Source of the DNA: Buddleja alternifolia
Lineage: Eukaryota; Streptophyta; Magnoliopsida; Lamiales; Scrophulariaceae
Direction of reading: 5' to 3'
Length of the DNA: 64,000 bases
Assembly: GCA_019426215.1 (NCBI GenBank)
Contig: CM033394.1
Coordinates: 39,802,423 to 39,866,422 of the forward strand
Below, in pieces: positions 48,181 through 57,150 of this stretch. Position 1 is the stretch's first letter; each line of letters starts with the position of its first letter. The translations under genes were made by a program, and so were the position numbers. The notes beneath the pieces were generated by a model. That model saw only the letters and a list, made by a program, of their open reading frames with translations, was not told where the DNA came from and made no database searches.

Positions 48181-48644
48181 CAGCGACTCAAGCGCTCAGC
48201 GACTCAAGTGAGCGACTCAAGCGCTCAGCGACTCAAGCGTCCAGCTTTCAGATTCACCTGAAATATATCCTCAAGTTGTCAACGGTCATTTATTTCCAAC
48301 GAAAATAAATTCAAAGTGCATTAAATGCAAACAAGACAGTATGACTTGTGGACAAGCCACCTTTGTTGACTAGACTTTCAGCTTTTCAACCTGCTCCTGT
48401 CCAATAGGAATCAGCAGAAATTAAGGAATGTCAGAAAAAGGACTATTTGAAGCTCCGCGTGAGGTACACGCGCCTGAATTGTGTCCAACGGACAATTTCC
48501 AAGAAACCCTATAAATAGTTCCCCTCAACAAATTCAAAGAGAGAGAGAAGGTGAAAAGAGCCCAAACTTTGTTGAAACAATTTGAGAGAAAAAGCTTCCA
48601 AACTCCATAGCCAATTGGAATTTAAGAAAGTTAACTCTTTCAAC

Positions 48645-48930
48645 AAGCAGTATTTTTGTGTAAGAGAAGCTTGTTGAAGAAGATCTTTCTTGAAGCTCCA
48701 ATATCCTTTAAAGCTTCTCAAATACATTCCAGACAGTCACCCGATATCTCAAACATCTTCCAAGAAGAACCCTAAACTATTATTGAGATATCCCAAGTTG
48801 TTTGAACTTCCCAACATCAAACAAACCTGTTACAATAAACCCTCAACACCTTTCATCTGAGTGAGAAAGATTGTTGACTTTCACAAGCAGTATTTTTGAG
48901 TAAGAGAAGCTTGTTGAAGAAGGTCTTTAT
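48645..48930. repeat. 240-bp-spaced direct repeat in LTR E
   Basis: AAGCAGTATTTTTGTGTAAG at 48645 recurs with one change at 48885, and both continue into GAGAAGCTTGTTGAAGAAG. Part of the extra length of LTR E is therefore internal duplication. Confidence 0.8.
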
Positions 48931-49746
48931 TGGAGTTGAAGTCTGTGTGATCAAGGAGTTCAAGGCCATCTTGGAGAAGATCTTTATTGGAGCTGAAATC
49001 TGTGTGATCAAGGAGCTCGAGATCGTCTTTCCAGAAGTAGAGGATTGAAGTGGCTTGTAGCAGAAATCTGTGTGACCAAGGAGCTCAAGTCATCCACATT
49101 CATCTCTTCCTGTTTCCCTATTTTGTAGAAGTCTCTGTGTGACTCTTCGAGAATCAATTTAGTGGATTGCCTCCGAGTGCAAAGGAGAAGAAGGACGTAG
49201 CTGGGATTACACCACCCAGTGAACCTTACAATATCTTGTGTCACTTTACTGTTTTAATATTCTGCTCTACATTTGCATATTATCTTGAAAAAGGCTTTAA
49301 AACAGTTAAGCGACTATCTTGGTGAAAAAGAGAACGCTAAGCTTCCAAAATAAGCTTCAGCGTTTGACAAAGCGCTGAGCACTTTTAAACGTTCAAAACG
49401 AGTTAAAAGGAAAGCAACTAAAGAAAAACTTTTGTAACGCTAAAACATTTTCAAGAGAAGACTTTAAAATACTTTCGTTGTGCTAACCCTGATTAAGCGA
49501 CTGAGACATTACCCTACTTTGGTAATAGTTGAAATCACTAAGTCTAAGTTAACTTTATCAAACCAGTCTTCAAATAAGCGACTAGTCAAGCGCTTACACT
49601 TGTAAGCGACTAGTCAAGCGATTACTATCCTTAAGCGTTCAAAAGAGATTTTAATACGAAACGTTTTGAAGTCGAAAAAGACTTCAGGGTCTATACAACC
49701 CCCCCCCCTTCTAGACCCTTTCGTATGCCATTGTGGGACCAACACT

Positions 49747-49758
49747 TGGTATCAGAGC
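49747..49758 (+). promoter_or_regulatory. Primer-binding site remnant beside LTR E
   Basis: TGGTATCAGAGC matches the canonical copia initiator tRNA-Met PBS. Its last base is shared with the duplicated host sequence that begins at 49758. Confidence 0.88.
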
Positions 49759-49870
49759 TGTGCACATATTTTGTGCAAATAAAAACAACCAATCCAGGAA
49801 ATCCAGCGGTTCGGTCTGTAAATGGTTTACTATAAAGGTTAGCGTTTTCTAGTTTCATGAGATTATATAT
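49758..49870 (+). repeat. 113-bp flanking duplication, right copy
   Basis: Second copy of 47582-47694. It is continuous with the downstream intron and the Ulp1 Cys exon, so it is the copy in original context, and it keeps an open frame. Confidence 0.93.
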
Positions 49871-50252
49871 TCGTATAGAAGTTCGTCTTCTAATACAACG
49901 TAACTTTGATTGCTTTTGTAGTGCCCCCGGCAGACCAAAGAGGTGGATTGTGGCTATTTCGTTATGAGATTCATGAAAGAGATTATTAGCCACGGACAAT
50001 CTAAAATCTCAACAGCGGTATACATAATCCTAATATATACTTAATTCTATTACTTTTGAAATTATTAAACCTTTGGTAGGTAATTGAAACGTCATTTCAC
50101 TTTGCAATTAATCTCTCTCTCTCTATATATATATATACATATATCTATATATCTTGCAGTACTTTGATGATTGTCAATCCTTCTATACTGATGAGCAAAT
50201 TGATGAAGTACGCTGTGAAGTTGCACGTTACATTTTATTAGCAGCTCCTTAG

Positions 50253-50523
50253 AAATTAGGTAATGTAATTTTTGTACATTGTGACTTGTTGTAAATTGAG
50301 ATTTTATTTATTGTATTTCGGAAGGTCATTAGTAATTTAATTAATTGATTGTACATTTTGTTGGAGATTATAACATTTTATTGTTGGAGGAAAGAGATGG
50401 TAATATTGAAGTTCGGGGTGAATATGTTTTGTTGTTAGTTGAAATTTGTTGGTTGGTGTATTTATGTACAGGAATATTATCATTATAGGAAAATAAATAA
50501 TTCAAAAAAAACAAAAAAAAATA
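50253..50523 (+). other. CACTA-A 3' untranslated region
   Basis: AT-rich sequence between the gene-2 stop and the subterminal repeats. No gene. Confidence 0.6.
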
Positions 50524-50761
50524 CGAACCTGTGACAGCGGTTCCAACGAAAACCGTTGTCACAGGTTCGTATTTTTTTATTTTTTTTTTGGTTTTTCGAC
50601 AGCGGTTTCTGGAAAACCGCTGTCATAGGTGGACACTATGACAGCGGTTTTCAAGAAACCGCTGTCATAGGTTGATCTAAAAACCGCTGTAATAGGTTCA
50701 CCCCTATAACAGCGGTACCTATGACAGCGGTTTTAACCGCTGTCATAGGTCATTTTTGTAG
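50524..50761. repeat. CACTA-A 3' subterminal inverted half-sites and terminus
   Basis: About ten ACAGCGGTT or complementary half-sites, several as perfect hairpins (TATGACAGCGGTTTTAACCGCTGTCATA is split here as left arm TATGACAGCGGTT and its complement). The terminal TCATTTTTGTAG lacks the closing TG expected from the left end. Confidence 0.85.
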
Positions 50762-53520
50762 CCAATATGAATTAAATGATACTATTAAGTTTTACGTATT
50801 GATTAACCTTCACCAGTTTGGGACGTGGATCAATACTGATTCCATTATTAGATGAAGTTTCATACCAATGCCACTTAAATAATACAACCTCCTTCTCATT
50901 TTCAAAATACTCCAATTCAATTATTTCTTAGCACATGTCATAATAATCTATCATATCATCCCCATTTGAGCTTTTTCAAGAGCATACACCACTATTCATC
51001 ATTGATTTGGAATTCTTCTACTTCTCTCTATGACACTTGAATCCTTTCACAAAGTAGCCTTTATAGATTTTTGCCACATGGTAAGGTAAATAGGACATAC
51101 GAATTATACGGTCATCAAGAGAATTACCAGGATATTCAGCCTATTTGTAAGTAAAAAATCTAATTTGTGCCTTTTTCATGACTGGTATATTATATGAATA
51201 GTTATGAAATGAATATACAAATTATTTAACCATTCAACAAAGTGAATGTCATGGAACATGTCCAGCTTAGATGGATTCATCGACATATTGTCTTTCATCA
51301 TGGTTCTGTCAAACTTTCTATAATATGAAAATGTTTGATGCTCCTTCTTAAGAAGTTTATGACAAAAACTTAAAGAGTGAGAAATTTCAAGGACAAAATA
51401 CTAACTCGATTATAGGGTTGAGCTCTGCACAATTTATTAGTATATATATCTATGTGCATCCGTCAACTCGTCATTTAAGATTTTCTGATCAATTGGAGGA
51501 CCCAATGGTCACCCTAAATTTGTAAAAATTGACAGGCACTAGGATTCACATTCCCTCTATGACTCCATCATCCTTTTTTGGGGTTCAATTTGATCTTTTA
51601 TGCACGGTAGAACTTAAGTACAATGAACAAAAAGTAGCCTTTTCCTCAATCAAGTATGCTTGGACTATTAAGGCCTCAACTCACGCTTGATTTTTTACTT
51701 TGTTCTTTAAATAGTGCAAAAATCTAAAGCACACAAATTATACATCCATCGGTATTGGACTGGTCCTCCAACCTTGGCTTCATAAGCCAAATGTACTGGT
51801 AAACGTTCTATTAAGTCAAAGAATGCTGGACGAATGATTTTTTCGATCCTACAAAGACTCTCCAAAATATTTCACTCAAATTGTTCCATATCTCTTACTC
51901 GGTGCTTAGTTGCACCAATGTCTCTAAAAAATAAAAAAATAAAAAAAACTTAACTGAATTATGAGCTCCCAAACTGCCTTAGACAGTAGATTATGTAACA
52001 CAACTGGAAGTTATCTTTGCACAAATATATGACAATCATGACTCTTTAATCCGTAAAATTTGCATTCCTCATTCACACACGCATATCCATCTAGAAGCTT
52101 TAATTGTTGAACTCACCTACACACCCTTTTTATTTGCTCCTTGGTTAGAGTGTATAGTGCTCTAGGTTTCGAAGGCTTTACATTTGAATCATAGATCAAA
52201 TGCAAGTTAGGATGATCAGCTCTTACATCAAAATTGTCTTTTGTTTTATCTTTTAAATCCATGACTATGTAGAAAACATTATCAAAAATATTTCCTCAAT
52301 GCGCATCACATCTAGGTTATGACTATTAAGATACGTGTGCCATTAAAATATTATCTTTTTTATTCTGCGTCTTGATAAATCCATCAATCTTTTATTTGCC
52401 ACTTTGTGTATCAAATACGATGTCAAGAATCCCTTCCACTTGCTGACGCATTTGCTCACCAAATAACCGGGGAAGGGGCATGTCATTATTGATGCAATTA
52501 TTATAAAATTGTCTTAGTTGCTTTTTGAAAATATGGTTAATAGGCAAGAATGAACGATGACAATCAAACTAGGACGACTTCCTACCATAGAGAAGTGAAA
52601 AGGACTTTGTTAACTCCATATAGTATGGACATGCCATTAGTTTATAAATACTCCATCCAGACACCATAGCATTAGCAGGGAAGTCACTAATCATCCATAA
52701 ACATCCTGCTCACACTTTGAGAGCATTATTTCTTGCAGACATCATAAGTTTGAAGGTCATCTTTCAACTACATCTTCAACTCATCTATTATAGAACTCAA
52801 GAATACATTCAAAATTCTATCATGACTCTTTCATCTAGGGATAACCATACTCAAATACATATATTTTCGTTGCATGCACATACATGGTAAGCGATTATAC
52901 TCAGTAAAGATCGCTGGCAACATGAATCAGGAACACCAAACATGTTGAAAGAGATAAAACCATCTGTATATTATGTGGATATGAGGAAAATTGTGGGTGA
53001 GTATTGTTAAAATGCTTCCATGCCTCACCATGAGCAGGATGTGTCATAGTTCCATGTTCAAGTGTGACCTGACATATGCAACCTTTGTACGCTTGGTGTT
53101 ATAGGAATGTAGTGCAAGATGTAATAAGATATTTTTTTCCTGCACTGGCATTTATTGGCTTGTAACATGCATTTATTTAAGCTAGTTCTCTTTGTAGTAT
53201 TACATGCATTTGTTTACGAAAGTATCTATCACTCATAATTAGCCTAGCTTACTCAACTCTTTTTTGTTTTCATACAAGATTTGTGGCCATGTTTTGTGTT
53301 CTAGAACTGTCTATCATTATCGACATAATCCTATCATAGAATGCCTCAGATATATTGAACTCTGACTTCATTTTAAGAACTTAGACATGGTCAAAAATTT
53401 TGTAAGCCTCTAAGAACCCTTATATATTGGCTCATCTGCTATCGTCAACAAATTAAAAAACTTTTGAGCCTCAAAACGTGGTAGTTGGTTGTTAGAAGTC
53501 AGAGTCCCTCAAACCCTGGA
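50762..53520 (-). pseudogene. CACTA-B TNP2 transposase
   Basis: The minus strand from 53520 shows the TNP2 core start (FFNLLTIADEPIYKGS, KSEFNISEAFYDRIMSIM). At 52560-52900 come RLPCMCMQRKYMYLSMVIP and MISDFPANAMVSGWSIYKL followed by ACPYYMELTKSFSL. DUF4218 begins near 52080 (FYGLKSHDCHIFVQR), and the DUF4216 end lies at 50775-50960 (IIELEYF, VVLFKWHWYET). Stops and frameshifts are frequent. By family it cuts at CACTA ends. The catalytic core missing from CACTA-A is present, though dead, in this copy. Confidence 0.85.
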
Positions 53521-54055
53521 CCTGCAAAATCTATCTCTAAATCTCTCATACATGAATAATTTTTGTTTGATTGATCTAATTAAACATTTAAGGATTTTGT
53601 TCGGGATGACATTCCTTTCTATGGAATTGTTACCCATCATTTTTATATCATCCAGTATCATCGAGGCCTCACAACCCTATATAAGGCAGTCATGAAAAAG
53701 TAGTTTCAGAAAAAGTGCTGATACTCTTTGATTTTCTAGAAGGATCTTTTTCCCATTAACCTCCAGAAGTGTTTATTGACATCTTCACACTTTTCTCTAT
53801 AGGAATTGAAATAAGTTCATTTGGAATACTGGGTGAATCCATAGGGGCACTTCCAGAAGCATCCTAGAAAGACAAATTATGAAGAAAGGGAGGGAAAAAT
53901 ATCAAGAAAAAAGTGTTTGTTCATTTTTCGAATAATTTTTTCTTCACAACAAAGCTGAAACCTTAATGCAAAGAATTTGCATAAAGAAAAAAATGTGAAA
54001 GCAGAAAAATTTTGGAGAGATCAACGAAGTTTGAAAACAATAGTGATAGAAAACC
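53521..54055. other. CACTA-B upstream remnant and spacer
   Basis: AT-rich with no clear frame. The plus-strand frame at 53489-53695 is the antisense of transposase sequence. The CACTA-B 5' terminus should lie here or be lost; no CACTA/TAGTG end was found. Confidence 0.45.
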
Positions 54056-54330
54056 CATCAATTTGTGTTGGGTTTATAAAGTTAAGTAAAAAATTTATGG
54101 TACCCAAGAACAATATAAATCTCGCTTAGTTGCTAATGCCTATAATCAACGTGAAGAATAGATTACAATAAGACGTTCAGCCTCATCATCAAATGGTAAC
54201 TGTACATTCTTTAATAACTCTTGTTATCAAAGATTGACACATATATCAGTTAGATTTTAATAATGTTTTTCTTCATGGTAAACTTCATAACGAAGTTGAT
54301 GAGTATAAAATATTCATCCCTATATTCTCT
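54056..54330 (+). pseudogene. Copia reverse-transcriptase scrap
   Basis: Across three frames the plus strand shows WVYKVK, QYKSRLVANAYNQREE, LITLV and IYQLDFNNVFLHGKLHNEVD, in the order of copia RT palm blocks. This sequence type differs from Copia-1, Copia-2 and the Sirevirus. No other part of the element is present. The left end of the Tat element (54361) follows closely. Confidence 0.75.
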
Positions 54331-54360
54331 CCCGGTCAATGGTCAACAATATACAGCTAC

Positions 54361-54829
54361 TGTTAATTATTAAATAATTAATAGTATAGCGGGTCGGGTT
54401 ACGACCCGACCTGGTTCGTCGACCCGGTGACTTGAATCCAGTCATTCTTTGACATCTGCTCAGTCTCAGCAGGCCAAATTGTCATATCATGAATAGTGGT
54501 TATCTTATCACTTATAAATACTCTCTCTTGTTCATTTATGAAAGGGACAAGCAATAAATTCTCTCTAAATACTGTTTAATTTTACAGAGTAAAGATACAC
54601 TTATAATCATTATCAAATAGTTAGCCTCGTATAATACGAAGCCATTGCATATTTCATAACATATTCCCTTGAACTACGTCTAGACTTGATCCTATACAAT
54701 TAGGTACGTAGGCAGCTTGATTCTATCAAGTTCAGCTATAATATAATATAATATATTGTTTGTGTGGTTTTGACCCTCTGGGGTCGTTGGATTTGCCTCG
54801 TTCTTCTTGACGAAAATCAGGCTAAATCA
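54361..54829 (+). repeat. Tat element 5' LTR
   Basis: 469 bp from TGTTAATTATTAAATAATT to GGCTAAATCA. A TATA box (TATAAATA) lies at 54513-54520. The start is inferred from TG and length, since the partner LTR is outside the window. The preceding pentamer is GCTAC. Confidence 0.7.
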
Positions 54830-54831
54830 TT

Positions 54832-54849
54832 TGGCGTCGTCTGTGGGAA
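54832..54849 (+). promoter_or_regulatory. Tat element primer-binding site
   Basis: TGGCGTCGTCTGTGGGAA starts two bases after the LTR end, in the position and with the TGGCGCCG-like start of Tat/Athila PBS sequences. I do not assign the tRNA. Confidence 0.75.
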
Positions 54850-54886
54850 ACCTGTTTCCTGTAGTTTTGCTGGTATAGTGGAAGTA

Positions 54887-56356
54887 ATGGAAGAAGTAGG
54901 TCAGAGTCAGGGAGAGGCTATGGTAATAGAGCCTCAGGAATCACCATTAAGAGATCCCCAGCAAGAACTCGAAGTGGAGCCATCACAGGAGAGATTGATT
55001 ACAATGACTGAGACAGAGTTAAATAAAAGGATGCAAGAGTGGGGACAAAAGTTCTTGCAAGAACAATTGGCCAAGATGCCAACGACGCTAAACGTGGGGA
55101 CAGTCCATCCTACCCCGGCTATCCCAGGACAGTAATTCCCAGAACTCAACCCAGAAAGGGAACGAGGGGAAGATGGCCGCAATACGGGGGCACACCGAAG
55201 GCTATTTCATGAACCTGACCCGAGAAAGGAACAAGGTGAAATGATCCGAGGCGAAAGGGACCGAAGAGGTGAAAAGGAAGGGAGTCCACATGAGGCACGA
55301 AGTGACGCTAATTCAACACAGTGCGATAGAGTCAGAGTTGAGATAGAGCCCGACGAGGTAAGGCACAACGAGGTGCCACAGAGGCGGACGACCCATTTCT
55401 TAGCGCTACAGCGTCGTAATTCACCCTTTCACACGGATATTCTGTCAGAAGGTATGCCGTTGAATTTCAAGGTACCGGATCTTCCGAAGTACGATGGAAC
55501 TCGGGATCCTAGGGAACATGTGGTCACTTTTGAAATGATGATGGTGTTACATAAGTAAAGTGATGCGGCAAATGCAAAAGTTTTCCCAACTTTCTTTGTG
55601 GGTCGGGCTTTGGATTGGTTCGTCAATCAGCCCCTAGGTACAATTGCAACGTATGAACAATTTATTCGTAAATTTGAGAATCATTTTGCTAGTAAGGCTT
55701 CAGCGGCGAAGTCAGTATCAACTTTGTCAGGGATAAGGTAATGAGAAGAAGAGACGCTGAGGGAGTTTGTAGACAGATTCAGTGACGAAGCCCTGGATGT
55801 CCAAGGTGTGCAGCACGAGGTAATTCAGCAATTGTTTATTAATGGCTTGAAGGAAGGACCGTTGGCTGGAGCATTGATACGAAACCCTCCTGTAGATCAG
55901 GAAGGGATGATGATCCTTGCAAGGCAATATATACACGAAGAGGAGGTTCATAGGATTAAGAGGGCCGAAAATAAGGTGTCGAAGCAAAATAAAGAGCAAC
56001 ATGAACGACGTGGAATGCCGAGATCCGACAAGGATCAGGAACGGCAACCGCGATATACAAAATACAAAAGTTACACACCTTCAAAAATGACATGGGGCAA
56101 AGCCCTAATGGCCATCGAAAATTCAAAGTTTATTGTTTGGCCTAAGAAAATGAAATACGATCCGAAAAGGAAAAATAGCCATAAATATTGTCGCTTTCAC
56201 AAGGATAATGGTCATGACACTGAGGATTGTTTTCAGTTAAAAGATGAGATCGAGAGGTTAATTAACCAAGGATGCTTGCATAAATTCATCGACAAGGCCC
56301 GAGAGGCCGAAGCAAAAAAAGCAAGGAGAAGGGACACAACAACACCACAGGTCTAG
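54887..56356 (+). pseudogene. Tat element gag
   Basis: ATG at 54887 starts MEEVGQSQGEAMVIEP. A TAA at 55133 breaks the frame. The gag core follows in shifting frames: MPLNFKVPDLPKYDGTRDP (55450 on), VFPTFFVGRALDWF (about 55580), TLREFVDRFSDEALDV, and IQQLFINGLKEGP (55808 on). The nucleocapsid-like motif YCRFHKDNGHDTEDCFQLKD lies at about 56190-56250. It would build virus-like particles. Confidence 0.88.
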
Positions 56357-56412
56357 AAGTCGATCCCAGGAACGAGGAAAAGAGGCGGAGAGAGGCAGAG
56401 GTCGGGAACAAG

Positions 56413-57150
56413 ATGATAATAGATATCGTGATGGCCGGAAGAATCTGCCTCGACATGATGAAAAATAAACTCACGAAGTCCAAAATAATGCACAAATCTG
56501 GGGTGACCATTGCAGGGGGTCCTTCATATGGAGGCTCCCAAAGTGCACGAAGAAGGCATCTTCGTGATGTACGAGCCCACGAAAAAAGAGGCGGATCACT
56601 CCATGTGATGAATGTCACTTCAGGTTACGAAGCCATTAGCTTCAATGACCGTGATTATGAAGGAGTAATACGACCTCATGATTACCCAATGGTGATCACT
56701 ATAAATGTGGTAAACTTCTCTGTCCACAAAGTGTTAATAGACAATGGCAGCTCTGCAGATATTCTATTCTTACATGTGTTGAGAAAAATGAATTTTGATG
56801 AAAAGAGACTTACCCCCGTGAATACTCCTTTAAAGGGGTTTGGAGGGGGAGAAGTCATCCCTTTGGGAACGATCGATTTACCCGCCTCGTTGGGATACGA
56901 ACCCGTGAGGAAAATAGTAATGATGAAATTCTTGGTGGTGGATGCACCTTTTTCCTATAATGCAATTATAGACCGACCTGGATTGAATCTGTTCGAAACC
57001 GTGGTGTCGACGATACACTTGAAGTTGAAATTCATGACTGGTGGTGGAGTCACAGTTATACGGTGCGACCAGCAGGTTAACAGGGAGTGTTACACTATAT
57101 CTTTAAAGAAAGACAAAAGTGAAAAGCAAATGAAACTGAAAAAGGTATAA
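56413..57150 (+). pseudogene. Tat element aspartic protease
   Basis: Open for 245 codons. It contains ISFNDRDYEGV, then LIDNGSSADILFLHVL with the catalytic D-x-G-S, and IIDRPGLN typical of the second flap region. This is the best-preserved part of pol, though separated from RT by a TAA at 57148-57150 and a frame change. Confidence 0.85.

Larger units (their letters stand above)
47695..49744 (+). mobile_element. Sirevirus-type LTR E with attached PBS
   Basis: 2.05 kb from TGTTAGGAATTTCATG to GTGGGACCAACA, in the orientation opposite to LTRs A-D. It is longer than they are because of internal repeats (48077-48180 and a 240-bp-spaced repeat). It is followed by 13 bases, CTTGGTATCAGAG, the start of the PBS, and then by the duplicated host sequence. 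No TSD of normal length is present. Confidence 0.9.
44830..50252 (+). pseudogene. CACTA-A gene 2: Ptta/TNPA-like protein fused to Ulp1 protease
   Basis: Exons by splice signals: 44830-45123, 45218-45421, 45505-~45590, 45661-45789, 45901-46236, 46355-46618, 46723-47027, 47094-47269, 47353-47484, 47580-47661 (copied at 49758-49837), 49922-50017 and 50160-50252. Exons 1-5 encode a Ptta/En-Spm-like part (GIRLPVGWNDRGQPVNPN, GRVKGVGFGVSQRDYF) ending in a coiled coil (VENLRNIVKNLSETMVAMQ). The last five encode a C48/Ulp1 fold with His (GHW, 47357), Asp (YYLDS, 47408) and Cys (VDCGYF, 49949), plus the Gln of CPRQ. Such proteases cut SUMO-type linkages. Sirevirus LTR E interrupts exon 10; exon 3 lacks a clear donor. 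Confidence 0.85.
40487..50761 (+). mobile_element. CACTA-A: non-autonomous En/Spm element
   Basis: The left end is CACTACCACAAAAAAG; the right end reads (reverse complement) CTACAAAAATGACC. Both ends have dense inverted ACAGCGG half-sites. Two genes lie between: a transposase gene lacking its catalytic core and a TNPA/Ulp1 gene. The right terminus lacks the final TG and the TGA duplication. A Sirevirus LTR is inserted in gene 2. The element sits in the DUF4216 region of CACTA-B. Confidence 0.9.
26640..53850 (-). mobile_element. CACTA-B: En/Spm-type element broken into three pieces
   Basis: The minus-strand transposase sequence runs 53520 to 50762, resumes at 40486-40263 after CACTA-A is removed, and resumes again at 26812-26640 after the Sirevirus is removed. 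Both junctions fall in the DUF4216 domain or its acidic tail, and reading sense is kept across them. No CACTA termini were located, so the ends are approximate. Confidence 0.72.

Noticed and set aside
48077..48240. CRISPR-like spaced repeats
   Set aside because: The 13-bp units are directly adjacent without unique spacers and lie inside a plant LTR.
53489..53695. 68-codon plus-strand frame
   Set aside because: It is antisense to the CACTA-B transposase core start.
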